Assembly (NCBI GenBank): GCA_001771505.1
Contig: MEUA01000019.1
Span: 1-60,057 of the forward strand
Direction of reading: 5' to 3'
Origin: a candidate division WOR-1 bacterium RIFOXYB2_FULL_36_35
Lineage (GTDB): Bacteria > Margulisbacteria > WOR-1 > XYC2-FULL-46-14 > XYC2-FULL-37-10
DNA length: 60,057 nt
A program made the position numbers and the translations under genes. Shown here piece by piece: positions 1 to 7,841 of this stretch. Position 1 is the first letter of the stretch, and every line of letters starts with the position of its first letter. Under the pieces are notes generated by a model. The model did not search any database. It was given only the letters and a program-made list of their open reading frames with translations, and was not told where the DNA came from.

Positions 1-128
1 AAAATAACTGCAACATCAATAAAAAACCAAAAATGCAATGAAGCAATAAATTTAGAAACAATCATCCCGATTAAAACAAATAAAGCAACTAGAATCAGCA
101 AATATCCCATAAATTTTTCTCTTTTCAT
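1..128 (-). CDS. Partial small membrane protein, function unknown
   Basis: The reading frame starts at an ATG at 128 and runs off the left edge of the window, so only the first 42 codons are visible. After a short basic start (MKREKF) there is a strongly hydrophobic stretch of about 20 residues (YLLILVALFVLIGMIV) and then a second hydrophobic stretch near the edge, so it is a membrane protein with at least one segment. An AGGA ribosome-binding sequence lies just upstream and overlaps the stop of the preceding 36-codon gene, which suggests translational coupling in a three-gene operon. I do not recognise the family. Confidence 0.6.
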   Translation of the reverse strand, partial: MKREKFMGYLLILVALFVLIGMIVSKFIASLHFWFFIDVAVI

Positions 129-142
129 GAAAAATAGCTTCC

Positions 143-253
143 TTAGCCTATATCAGGGTTAAGCTTCCCCAATCCCCAGCCTAAAAAACTGCCCAAGATA
201 AAAGTCATGACAACAATTGGAGGGGTAGAATCGAAAGAAACTATTTTACTCAT
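143..253 (-). CDS. 36-residue single-span membrane miniprotein, function unknown
   Basis: A short frame starting with ATG at 253. Its start overlaps the end of the upstream gene in the arrangement ATGAGTAA, a typical coupling overlap, and its stop TAA merges into the AGGA ribosome-binding site of the next gene. The product begins MSKIVSFDSTPP, continues with a hydrophobic, glycine-containing stretch (IVVMTFILGSFLGWGLG) and ends KLNPDIG, so it looks like a one-span membrane peptide. The tight packing with both neighbours is the main evidence that it is real. No family recognised. Confidence 0.5.
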   Translation of the reverse strand: MSKIVSFDSTPPIVVMTFILGSFLGWGLGKLNPDIG

Positions 254-533
254 GTGAGCCAACTTCAAAAGCTTCACCAAGCTTTTTACTGAAATCCTTC
301 CCAAGCAACCACTCTCCTGCTTTCTGCCAAACTTTACATTCTGCTCTTTTTAAGCCCGTTGGTTCTTGATCACAAGAATATTCAATTTCAGTTGGTTGCA
401 CGCCACTATCTCCAGTGCTTTTATTTTTTTCCGGCTCGCTTTTCTTAGTGTCAGCAGTCGCATTTTCTGCGCATGGCATATAAGGATACCAATTAAATTT
501 GAAGTCAAAAATCGAGTTACTATTTAGTCTCAC
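246..533 (-). CDS. Hypothetical small protein, 95 residues
   Basis: The start is placed at GTG 533 because an AAGGGG sequence (542-547) sits 8 bases upstream of it; a GTG three codons earlier has worse spacing. The protein is polar, with an aromatic N-terminal part (FKFNWYPYMP), a middle rich in Lys, Glu, Ser and Thr, and three cysteines (PCAEN, YSCDQ, ECKVW). It has no hydrophobic segment and no motif I recognise. It lies first in a minus-strand set of three short genes, with an 8-base overlap to the next. The gene could be an accessory or phage-derived cargo gene, but nothing in the sequence proves it. Confidence 0.5.
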   Translation of the reverse strand: MRLNSNSIFDFKFNWYPYMPCAENATADTKKSEPEKNKSTGDSGVQPTEIEYSCDQEPTGLKRAECKVWQKAGEWLLGKDFSKKLGEAFEVGSHE

Positions 534-651
534 AAAAATCACCCCTTATGAATTAGGATTCTATCAATTAATTCTTCGAAATACTAGGATCATAATTGCA
601 TGTTTTAATGAAAGAAGCTACAACATAGAACGTTACCTCTTCTTCCCTATT

Positions 652-1434
652 TCAAAAAGAGACCTTCACCAGACACAATCCCTCCCCCGGCGCACATCTC
701 CCTGCGTATTTCCTGCTCTTTTTAGCGATTATCTTTTTAATATCTGACGGGTCTCTCTTGCCAAGCCCCACTTCAACCAAAGTCCCCACAATATTACGGA
801 TCATTTTGTACAAAAAGCCATCTCCTTTAAATTTCAGGCTGATGACCGGGATAGAACAACCGTCCCATAAATTTATCTTTTTGTTTGAAATTGAAACTTT
901 ATATATAGTCCTTACAAAATCAGCCTCTTTAAGCTTTTTTCCTCGAAGATATAAATTAGACCGTGAAGCGCAAAAAGATTTAAAGTTGTGCCGCCCTTTA
1001 AAAAATCCAGCCCCATTTTTCATTGCTTTTAGGTCAAGTTTCTGGTGGAGATGCCAAATGTAATGCCTGAAAAACGGAGGAAGCACTTTTCCGTTAAAAA
1101 TAAGATATTGATACTCTTTGGATTTAACCAGATGACGAATTTTCCCCTCTTTTTTCATCTCTTTTGAATCTATCGCCCTGATATCAGGAGGGAGAAATGT
1201 GTTTAAAACATGCGCGATTTTTTGTACAGGCATTTTGTGGTCGACAGAAAAAGAGACGATTTGAGAAATCGCGTGAACGCATGCATCGGTGCGAGAAACA
1301 GCTTCAACATCAATTTCTTTACCAAATATCTTTGATAATGCGGTCTTTATTTCTCCACGAACAGAACGTTTGCCAGGCTGAAGTTCATACCCTGAAAAAG
1401 AAGAGCCATCGTATTGGATAGTAAGTTTTATCAT
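652..1434 (-). CDS. truA: tRNA pseudouridine(38-40) synthase TruA
   Basis: TruA converts uridines 38-40 of the tRNA anticodon stem to pseudouridine. The 260-residue length fits the family. The catalytic aspartate is D50 in SRTDACVHA; the usual motif is GRTDAGVHA, so two flanking glycines are replaced here (Ser and Cys), while R-T-D and V-H-A are kept. The C-terminal part contains FLYKMIRNIVGTLVEVGLGK, a hallmark of TruA. The gene follows the PIN toxin gene on the same strand with a 12-base gap and no clear ribosome-binding site. In cyanobacteria truA sits between rplQ and rplM; here it is separate from that cluster. Confidence 0.95.
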   Translation of the reverse strand: MIKLTIQYDGSSFSGYELQPGKRSVRGEIKTALSKIFGKEIDVEAVSRTDACVHAISQIVSFSVDHKMPVQKIAHVLNTFLPPDIRAIDSKEMKKEGKIRHLVKSKEYQYLIFNGKVLPPFFRHYIWHLHQKLDLKAMKNGAGFFKGRHNFKSFCASRSNLYLRGKKLKEADFVRTIYKVSISNKKINLWDGCSIPVISLKFKGDGFLYKMIRNIVGTLVEVGLGKRDPSDIKKIIAKKSRKYAGRCAPGEGLCLVKVSF

Positions 1435-1446
1435 TTTAAAAAAAGC

Positions 1447-1863
1447 TTAAATAAATTTTAGAAATTCCGACAGCGACACAATTTTAATTGTCTTATAATA
1501 TTTAATATCCAACAGATGTGAATCACCTGAAACAAGATATCCTGCCCCACCCTCTACCGCGCATTCTATTATTTTGTTGTCAGATAAATCTTGTTTAACA
1601 ATATCTATTTTAATATTAGGATAAACAATTTTAGAAATCCTTCGTATCTCTGAAACAACATCAAGCGCCATTTTTTTTGAAAACTTAAACTTTGTCTGTA
1701 AAATTCTTGCAAACTCCAAAAGAATATGAGAGGAAACAACTAAGTTTATCCTGCCTTGCCTGCAAAGATCAAAGAGTTCAAATGGGATACCCCCAAAAAT
1801 CAATGCGGAGATAAAAACATTTGTATCAAGAACAACTGTTAGTTTATTTTTTTCTAAAGTCAT
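1447..1863 (-). CDS. PIN-domain toxin (putative RNase), TIGR00305-type
   Basis: A 138-residue PIN-domain nuclease, probably the toxin of a type II toxin-antitoxin pair. Visible acidic residues of the PIN active site are in VVLDTNVFISAL near the N-terminus, an ExxR-like LLEFARIL helix, LSDNKIIECA and SGDSHLL. The start is set at ATG 1863, which has an AGAGA stretch upstream; an alternative TTG lies two codons before. The gene overlaps the end of the RHH antitoxin gene by 20 bases, the standard antitoxin-first order. truA follows 12 bases downstream and may be co-transcribed. Confidence 0.88.
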   Translation of the reverse strand: MTLEKNKLTVVLDTNVFISALIFGGIPFELFDLCRQGRINLVVSSHILLEFARILQTKFKFSKKMALDVVSEIRRISKIVYPNIKIDIVKQDLSDNKIIECAVEGGAGYLVSGDSHLLDIKYYKTIKIVSLSEFLKFI

Positions 1864-2080
1864 GAACAATTTTCTCTATATCTTTTTCACTTATTTTATT
1901 TTGCATAACAATTTTTCTTCCGTATCGAGAAGCTCTTTCCCATTTTATCTTCCCTATAAAATCTGCAACAGCCTGCCTAAAAAGCTCGCTTTTTGAAAGT
2001 TTTTCCTCCTTTGCGATCTCATTAACCTCTTTCAGTGTTTCATAGGGTAATGATAAAGTTAAAATTCTTCGATTAGCCAT
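1844..2080 (-). CDS. Ribbon-helix-helix (CopG/RHH) antitoxin
   Basis: A 78-residue protein whose first 45 residues match a ribbon-helix-helix DNA-binding fold: a strand (RRILTLSLP), then helices containing LKEVNEIAKEE and SKSELFRQAVADFI. The charged C-terminal tail (ISEKDIEKIVHDFRKK) is the likely toxin-binding part. A GGAGG ribosome-binding site lies just ahead of ATG 2080. The promoter overlaps a 19-bp palindrome, consistent with autorepression by the antitoxin or the complex. It is paired with the PIN toxin gene that follows with a 20-base overlap. Confidence 0.88.
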   Translation of the reverse strand: MANRRILTLSLPYETLKEVNEIAKEEKLSKSELFRQAVADFIGKIKWERASRYGRKIVMQNKISEKDIEKIVHDFRKK

Positions 2081-2103
2081 ATAAGCACCTCCAAATACTC
2101 ACC

Positions 2104-2141
2104 TGTATTACATTGTAATACAAAATATCTAAAACTGTCAA
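2104..2141 (-). promoter_or_regulatory. Promoter and palindromic operator of the RHH-PIN operon
   Basis: Read on the minus strand, a perfect -35 TTGACA (2136-2141) and a -10 TACAAT (2112-2117) are separated by 18 bases. The -10 lies inside the inverted repeat TGTATTACAATGTAATACA (2104-2122; 9-bp arms around one central base). An operator placed over the -10 fits autoregulation of a toxin-antitoxin operon. Confidence 0.75.
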
Positions 2142-2180
2142 GACCTTTGTAAGAATCTTAACAGGTATGGGCAATCTACG

Positions 2181-2265
2181 ACCCCGATTATTCATACCGT
2201 AAGTAATGTTTGACAATTTGTTGGTTATTGATTCTAACGTGAACCCCGATTTCCTAATCGGTGTA
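2181..2265. repeat. Dispersed AACCCCGATT hairpin repeat, copy 1 (split)
   Basis: Two parts of a repeat family found several times in this window: ACCCCGATTATTCAT at 2181-2195, and AACCCCGATTTCCTAATCGG beginning at 2242. The second part folds as CCGATT-TCCT-AATCGG. It sits in the 234-base gap between the antitoxin and trxA, where I see no gene. Other copies lie near 7741, 14184, 55034 and 57117. Confidence 0.7.
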
Positions 2266-2314
2266 AAGTACTCTGCAAATTTCATAAAGGAAAAAAGACA
2301 ATAAAACAATCTTT

Positions 2315-2641
2315 TTAAATATTCTTATTTAGCCATTCTTCAAGTGTTGCCTGAGGGATAAAACCAACTTTATTTGACACCATCTTCCCATCTTTAAAAA
2401 TAAAAAGGGATGGAATTCCGCTAACTCCCAACTGAGCCGCCATCTCTTGATTTTCATCTGTATTTATTTTTACAAACTTCACCTTGGCTTCTAATTTTGC
2501 TGCGGCCTTCTCCAAAACAGGCCCTAACATCTGGCAAGGGCCACACCATGGAGCCCAAAAATCGACCAAGACGGGAACCTGAGACTGTGCCACTTCCACA
2601 TTAAATTCGCTATCATTTATATGCTTTATAATGTCACTCAT
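2315..2641 (-). CDS. trxA: Thioredoxin
   Basis: A 108-residue thioredoxin, the usual length. The redox centre is W-C33-G-P-C36 preceded by VDFWAP, and the cis-proline loop is SGIPSLFIF. It reduces disulfides in cytoplasmic proteins, using electrons from thioredoxin reductase, which is not in this window. A strong GGAGG-type ribosome-binding site lies before ATG 2641. It is transcribed divergently from amj, and the AT-rich TATTATATAATTATA segment between them probably carries both promoters. Confidence 0.97.
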   Translation of the reverse strand: MSDIIKHINDSEFNVEVAQSQVPVLVDFWAPWCGPCQMLGPVLEKAAAKLEAKVKFVKINTDENQEMAAQLGVSGIPSLFIFKDGKMVSNKVGFIPQATLEEWLNKNI

Positions 2642-2653
2642 TTTTTCTCCTCC

Positions 2654-2680
2654 TTGTATATATTTTGCCTATGGTATAAT
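2654..2680 (+). promoter_or_regulatory. Promoter of amj, nearly leaderless
   Basis: A -10 TATAAT (2675-2680) with a poor -35 TTGTAT (2654-2659, 15-base spacing). The ATG at 2693 begins only 13 bases after the -10, and there is no ribosome-binding sequence, so the mRNA leader should be at most about 6 bases. Confidence 0.5.
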
Positions 2681-2692
2681 TATATAATATAA

Positions 2693-3511
2693 ATGACGCC
2701 ACTTATAGTAATATGTTTTTTTACGGCAATCATACATTTAGCAGAAACATCTGCCTCTTGTTTGAGGCTTGCAGGAATCAGAACACGACATATTGCAACT
2801 TCTTTATCCTTTGTTAATGCCACGTTGCTAATTGCGCGTCTCTCAAACATGTTCCAGGCCCCTTTTCTCGGCGGAATGGTTGACACGGCAATTTTAAACA
2901 AAAACACTGATGTATTATTTTACAACTTCAGAATGATAATCTTTGCCGCTTTTATAGGCAACCTCATAGGCGCGGTCTTGTCCCCGTTTTTTATTGCCCT
3001 ATATACACGGGCAATCGATAAATTTGAAAAAACAGGTTCTCTCCCAAAGATGATTATTCAAAATTTATGGCCAAGAAAAATCTGGAGTTTTATTAAATTA
3101 TTCAAATTTCCGACAAAAAGATCTTTCAGGGAAATATCTTTAAAAAACATCCCTAAAGCATTTTTAATATTTAACGCTATTATGGTCTCGATTTACGCTA
3201 TAGGCGTTTTAGCGTCAATGCTTGCGGGAGCCATGGTCCCGGAATATCGCGTCACCGCAACACAACTTTCCGCGATTGTAAACGGCATTGCAACAATTCT
3301 TCTGACAATAATGGTTGACCCGACAGCAGCGTTAATTACCGATCAGGCGGCACGAGGCAAACGACCGGAATCAGATGTCAGATCAATGGTCTTTTATATC
3401 ATATTGGGCAGAGTTATTGGAACCCTCATTATTTCCCAACTTCTCCTCTTCCCTTCAGCACATTATATAAAAACTGTAACTTTATTTGTAAAAACAATGT
3501 TCGGCAACTAA
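2693..3511 (+). CDS. amj: Lipid II flippase Amj family (DUF2837)
   Basis: A 272-residue membrane protein with about six hydrophobic segments. The N-terminal half (FFTAIIHLAETSASCLRLAG followed by IRTRHIATSLS and NMFQAPFLG) is characteristic of the DUF2837 family, whose Bacillus subtilis member Amj (YdaH) moves lipid-linked peptidoglycan precursor across the membrane as an alternative to MurJ. The length matches that family. There is no ribosome-binding site and the promoter is very close, so translation is probably leaderless. It stands alone, divergent from trxA. Family assignment is from recall of the motif; the flippase role is known only for the family. Confidence 0.82.
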   Translation: MTPLIVICFFTAIIHLAETSASCLRLAGIRTRHIATSLSFVNATLLIARLSNMFQAPFLGGMVDTAILNKNTDVLFYNFRMIIFAAFIGNLIGAVLSPFFIALYTRAIDKFEKTGSLPKMIIQNLWPRKIWSFIKLFKFPTKRSFREISLKNIPKAFLIFNAIMVSIYAIGVLASMLAGAMVPEYRVTATQLSAIVNGIATILLTIMVDPTAALITDQAARGKRPESDVRSMVFYIILGRVIGTLIISQLLLFPSAHYIKTVTLFVKTMFGN

Positions 3512-3551
3512 AATTTCACCTCATCATAATCACACAAAACAGAAAAAATGA

Positions 3552-3557
3552 TATAAT
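3552..3557 (+). promoter_or_regulatory. -10 element of rimI-metH, leaderless start
   Basis: A consensus TATAAT ends 9 bases before the GTG start at 3566, so transcription should begin at or within a few bases of the start codon. No -35 consensus and no ribosome-binding site are visible. Confidence 0.5.
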
Positions 3558-3565
3558 AAAAATCT

Positions 3566-4003
3566 GTGATTATACGAAAAGCAGAAAAAAAAGACTTTGA
3601 AACAATTTTGGATATTGAAAATAAATCATTTAAAAAGCCATGGTCAAAATCTCAGATAGAATCAGCTCTAAAAAATATCTATGTTTTGACAGATAGTAAT
3701 ACCATAAAAGGATTTATCTGTTTCGAGGCTGTAAAAAATGAAGGCCATATTTTACATATGGCAGTGAGTCCTTCATACAGAGGAAAAGGGTTCGGAGAAA
3801 AAATGATGGAAGAAATCCTCAAATCACCATGCGATCTGTTCTTTTTAGAGGTAAGAGAAGGAAATATAGCAGCCCAAAATTTGTATAAAAAATTCGGGTT
3901 TGAAATAATATCAAAACGTAAGAATTATTATCAAGACAATAATGAAAACGCGTTAGTAATGAAATATACTAAACAGCAAAAATCAGGGGATAGCAATGAG
4001 TAA
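3566..4003 (+). CDS. rimI: Ribosomal-protein-alanine N-acetyltransferase RimI
   Basis: A 145-residue GNAT-fold acetyltransferase. The acetyl-CoA loop is VSPSYRGKGFGEKMM, and the C-terminal half (FLEVREGNIAAQNLYKKFGF, then a KNYYQD segment and ALVMKY) is the RimI signature, so the likely substrate is the N-terminus of ribosomal protein S18. The start is GTG 3566, directly downstream of a TATAAT, apparently leaderless. The stop overlaps the metH start by 8 bases (ATGAGTAA), so the two genes form an operon, although their functions are unrelated. Confidence 0.9.
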   Translation: MIIRKAEKKDFETILDIENKSFKKPWSKSQIESALKNIYVLTDSNTIKGFICFEAVKNEGHILHMAVSPSYRGKGFGEKMMEEILKSPCDLFFLEVREGNIAAQNLYKKFGFEIISKRKNYYQDNNENALVMKYTKQQKSGDSNE

Positions 4004-6437
4004 ATTTACAGAAATAGTAGGGAAAAATGTACTGATAATAGATGGGGCAATGGGATCTCTGCTCATGGAGGGAGGGATAAAACCCGAAGAAGGCTTTGAT
4101 ATCCAAAACATAAAAAATCCGGAATTAATAAAATCCATTCATAAAAAATATGTGGATGCGGGAGCTGACATAATAGAAACAAATACTTTTGGCGCAAACA
4201 GACTAAAACTAAAAGACTACAAATTAGAAGATAAAGTTCTAGAAATAAATAAAGCGGGAGTTATGCTCGCGAAAGAAATAGCCGGCAACGAAGTATTTGT
4301 TTGCGGGTCAATAGGTCCCCTTGGCAAATTATTAGAGCCTTTGGGGGAAATATCTTTTGATTTAGCTTCAGAAGTTTTTTCCGAACAGGCAAAAGCCATG
4401 GAAGACGCCGGAGCTGATTGTCTCTGCATTGAAACAATTTCTGATCTACAAGAGATGCGAGCGGCTATAATCGGAATAAAAGAAAAAACAAAATTGCCAA
4501 TAATAGCCAGCATGACATACGATGAAAACGGAACTACAATATTTGGCACTCCGCCTGAAGCAGCTGTAGTAGTCCTTGAATCCTTAGGAGTAGATGTTAT
4601 TTCAATTAATTGTTCATCAGGACCAGCAGGTATACTCCCCATAGCACAAAAAATCTTAAGCGAAAGCAAGAAGCCTGTAATGGTAATGCCAAACGCGGGA
4701 ATGCCGGTAATAGAAAACGATAAAACCATTTATAAAATGACTCCTGATGAATTTTCAGAATACTCCAAAAAATTTTTCCAAATGGGAATTGCAATCATCG
4801 GCGGATGTTGCGGAACAACTCCCGAACATATCTCATCAATAAGACAAAAAATACCGCGCGCAACAAAATTAAAAAAAGAAAAGATTTTTTTAGTCGCCCC
4901 CTTCCGAACAAGGTTTGCAAGTAGGTCAAAAGTCGTCGAATTAAACCCAAACAAGCTTTTAACGATTGGAGAAAGAATAAACCCAACAGGAAGAAAACCA
5001 TTAAGAGAAGATATAAAATCAAAAGAATTTATTCTTATAAGAGAAGAAGCCGTTTCTCAAACCAAAAATCTCGCAGATCTTCTAGATGTAAATATCAGCA
5101 TTCCAGAAGGAGACGACACTAACAACATGAAAGAGGCGGTGAGTATTGTTCAAAAAGCTGTTCCAACCCCACTTTCAATTGATTCTCCAAGCCCAAGCGG
5201 GATAGAAAGTGGACTTAAAGAATTCTGCGGAAAAGCCATGTTAAATTCGGTTAATGCAAAAACTGAAAGCCTAGAAAAAATGTTGCCCCTAGCGAAAAAA
5301 TATGGAGCTGCAATTATCGGATTAACCTTAGATGAAAAAGGAATTCCTTCAAATCATGAAGAAAGAGTAGAAATTGCGGGAAAGATAGTTAGAAAAGCTC
5401 TAAAAATTGGAATACCAAAAGAAGATATTTTTATTGATAATTTAGTGATAACAGCAGGCGTAGGATTAAATGCTTCACTTGAAACATTAAAAGCAATCCC
5501 TATTATCAAAGAAAAATATGGAGTTAAAACATCTTTAGGAATAAGCAATATATCTCACGGGCTTCCAAACCGCAGCAAAATAAATGCCATATTCCTCCAA
5601 TTGGCAATTTTATACGGGTTAGATGCGGCAATTATAGACTTAAATGACCCTGAAATAAGAAAAACAGCAGAGCGGAAACTTGCCTTTATAGGAGACAAAG
5701 AAAAAAAGAAAAAAAATCTTATCATAAAACTAAAATCAGAAATAGAAAATTCCCATAAACACAAAAACCATCAAAATATCATAAAAAAAACAAAAGATAT
5801 AAAATTTAAGAACTTAAAAAATATTAAAGATGCTGTTTTGGATGGCGATTTAAAGCTCATGAAAATTCTAGTTCAGGATGCTTTAGCAAAGAAAGTTGAC
5901 CCACAAAAAATAATAGATGAAGCTTTGACTTCCGCGATGGAAGAAGTGGGAGATCTGTTTAGCCGGAAAATTTATTTTCTTCCTCAGGTGTTATCCTCCG
6001 CAGAGACTATGACCGTCGGATTTAATCTGTGCAAAGAAAAAATTCCAAAAGAAAACAAAAAAAATATAGGAAAAATACTGATTGCAACTGTCCATGGAGA
6101 TATCCATGATATAGGCAAAAATATCGTAAAAATGCTTCTGGAAAACCACGGTTTTATTGTAATAGATATGGGCAAAGATGTCGCAACAGATAAAATAATA
6201 GAGACAGCAAAAAAAGAAAAGCCAAATGCAATAGCTCTTTCTGCCCTGCTTACCACAACAATGCTTGAAATGAAGAATATTACCATGAAATTAAAAGCGG
6301 AAGGGCTTAATATCCCCGTTATAATCGGCGGCGCCGTTGTTACAGACGATTATGCGGAAAGAATAAATGCTTCATATGGAGCAGATGCCGCCCAAGCTGT
6401 TAAACTTGCCAAAAACATTATTGAAAAAGCGCACTAG
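3996..6437 (+). CDS. metH: Cobalamin-dependent methionine synthase, short form without the reactivation domain
   Basis: 813 residues in three modules. Residues 1-300 form the homocysteine methyltransferase barrel with zinc ligands C206 (NCSSGP) and C271/C272 (GGCCGTTPEH). Residues about 315-570 form the methyltetrahydrofolate-binding barrel (LTIGERINPTG). From about 600 there is the B12 module: a helical cap (LKILVQDALAKK, VGDLFSRK) and the Rossmann part with axial ligand H704 in GDIHDIGKN. The protein ends after this domain, so the S-adenosylmethionine-dependent reactivation domain of E. coli MetH is missing, as in Thermotoga-type enzymes. It should make methionine from homocysteine. The stop codon shares bases with the convergent kinase gene. 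Confidence 0.93.
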   Translation: MSKFTEIVGKNVLIIDGAMGSLLMEGGIKPEEGFDIQNIKNPELIKSIHKKYVDAGADIIETNTFGANRLKLKDYKLEDKVLEINKAGVMLAKEIAGNEVFVCGSIGPLGKLLEPLGEISFDLASEVFSEQAKAMEDAGADCLCIETISDLQEMRAAIIGIKEKTKLPIIASMTYDENGTTIFGTPPEAAVVVLESLGVDVISINCSSGPAGILPIAQKILSESKKPVMVMPNAGMPVIENDKTIYKMTPDEFSEYSKKFFQMGIAIIGGCCGTTPEHISSIRQKIPRATKLKKEKIFLVAPFRTRFASRSKVVELNPNKLLTIGERINPTGRKPLREDIKSKEFILIREEAVSQTKNLADLLDVNISIPEGDDTNNMKEAVSIVQKAVPTPLSIDSPSPSGIESGLKEFCGKAMLNSVNAKTESLEKMLPLAKKYGAAIIGLTLDEKGIPSNHEERVEIAGKIVRKALKIGIPKEDIFIDNLVITAGVGLNASLETLKAIPIIKEKYGVKTSLGISNISHGLPNRSKINAIFLQLAILYGLDAAIIDLNDPEIRKTAERKLAFIGDKEKKKKNLIIKLKSEIENSHKHKNHQNIIKKTKDIKFKNLKNIKDAVLDGDLKLMKILVQDALAKKVDPQKIIDEALTSAMEEVGDLFSRKIYFLPQVLSSAETMTVGFNLCKEKIPKENKKNIGKILIATVHGDIHDIGKNIVKMLLENHGFIVIDMGKDVATDKIIETAKKEKPNAIALSALLTTTMLEMKNITMKLKAEGLNIPVIIGGAVVTDDYAERINASYGADAAQAVKLAKNIIEKAH

Positions 6438-7573
6438 GCAGCTTCTCTTTCCATGATCATTCTTTTCCTGACATAATATCCGTTATCTATATGCTTTTTT
6501 CTAAGCCAAACTTCTATATTATTACAAAAAGTCGCCAATCCCATCCGTTTATCAGGATCTCTTTTTAATAAACCCTGCAAAACACTCAACACAAAATCAT
6601 TTTGCGCTTCAGAATAGACCCCGTTCCTATAAGAAAGGGCCTCTTTTTCTCTGCCGAACATTTCAGCGACAATCATTCCCAAGCCAAAAACATCCATGCT
6701 TTTTTTAATAACAACATTCCCTTTTCCGTCAGACATCATAAGTTCAGGGGCTGCGTAATTGGGAGAAAACTGAAAATCCTCGGAGAATCGCTCTTCCCGA
6801 GTAATAAGCGATCCCTCCTTGCGGGCTTCGCCAAAGTCAATAATTCTTACATATCCTTCCGGCGTTACCATTATGTTTTCAACCTTTATATCCGCGTGTA
6901 CAATTCCTGCGGAATGAATTTTTTCCAATTCCTCAGCCACCCTCGCAACAACAAACCATTTTTGCATCTCTGTTAAATGCCCGTTTTCTAAAAGAGTAGA
7001 AAGATTAACTCCCTCAACAAAACGGGTAGTAATACTGTTTTCGCTTGATGAAACAAACAAATCACTTATCCCCAGGGACATGAGTTTTCTTAATGCCCAC
7101 GATTCTCGGGCAATCTGCTTAATATTAGACAGATTCTCGCAATCAACCTCTTTTACAAAACAATCAGTCTTTCTTACTTTAACCCGCTTAAGAATAACCG
7201 ATTTCGAGGAAACAGTCATATGCCCTCTTGATGATAAAAAAGCAACTTCAAATCCGACTCCCGCCTGAAGATTCTCCTCTATCAAAGTAGGATTCTTAAT
7301 AAAATTTCTTTTGAAAATCTTTGTCTGCTCAAGAGGACTTGCAACTACTGCTTCAAATTTTATATTAGCTTTGGCAATGTCGGCAAAAAAACAAAAAGCC
7401 CTGCCAAGCCACGAAAAAAGGACATTAAAAACGGAAACTTCTGTTCTTTTGTACGTCTGCACTGGTAGATTTAAAATTACATTTGCATTAACTCGAAGAT
7501 TCTGCTTTCCCATTTTTCCCTTTGCAACAAAACACCCTGAACTACTTGCAAAAGATGTTATAGGTATTGTCAT
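6434..7573 (-). CDS. Hanks-type serine/threonine protein kinase
   Basis: 379 residues. The first ~105 are unlike known domains and include an aromatic hydrophobic stretch (VFNVLFSWLGRAFCFFADIA, 48-67) that could touch a membrane. The kinase domain follows: ATP-binding K141 in CFVKEV, helix-C E157 in ARES, catalytic loop HADIKVEN with D228 and N233 (HAD instead of HRD), metal-binding DFG at 246-248, and AAPE at 274-277. No clear glycine-rich loop can be seen. All main catalytic residues are present, so it is probably active. The lack of Arg in HRD suggests it does not need activation-loop phosphorylation. Its neighbour upstream on the same strand is the helical 422-residue protein, a possible partner. 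Confidence 0.88.
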   Translation of the reverse strand: MTIPITSFASSSGCFVAKGKMGKQNLRVNANVILNLPVQTYKRTEVSVFNVLFSWLGRAFCFFADIAKANIKFEAVVASPLEQTKIFKRNFIKNPTLIEENLQAGVGFEVAFLSSRGHMTVSSKSVILKRVKVRKTDCFVKEVDCENLSNIKQIARESWALRKLMSLGISDLFVSSSENSITTRFVEGVNLSTLLENGHLTEMQKWFVVARVAEELEKIHSAGIVHADIKVENIMVTPEGYVRIIDFGEARKEGSLITREERFSEDFQFSPNYAAPELMMSDGKGNVVIKKSMDVFGLGMIVAEMFGREKEALSYRNGVYSEAQNDFVLSVLQGLLKRDPDKRMGLATFCNNIEVWLRKKHIDNGYYVRKRMIMEREAA

Positions 7574-7740
7574 CTCTTATTTCCGCCTTTCATAAAAGCC
7601 TATCATTATAAGGTGTTCTCTATATTATTTTCGTAAATTTTAAAAATAAATTTCAATAGCATATTTGTCTAATTTTTTTATAAAGCTCTTTCACTTTGTA
7701 AGAAATTTGACTCATTTATCAGACTTGCAATAGAATCTAT

Positions 7741-7841
7741 ATTCACCCCGATTATTCACGGTGATATCAGGAATCAACCCCGATTATCATTATCGAGGCT
7801 TAAAATTCCTCCTAATAATTGGGGTGAATAATCTGGGTTCA
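7741..7841. repeat. Dispersed AACCCCGATT repeat, copy 2 (degenerate, overlaps a gene end)
   Basis: Contains CACCCCGATTATTCAC (7745-7759), AACCCCGATTATCATTATCG (7776-7795) and, in inverse orientation, GGGGTGAATAATCTGGGTT (7821-7839). These match the parts of the copies near 2.2 kb and 14.2 kb. The last ~22 codons of the 422-residue protein gene, including its stop, lie inside this repeat. The rest of the 200-base gap up to the kinase gene shows no other feature. Confidence 0.65.

Noticed and set aside
2073-2309. 78-codon minus-strand frame in the gap before trxA
   Set aside because: It spans two dispersed repeat copies and the toxin-antitoxin promoter, lacks a ribosome-binding site and has no coding character.
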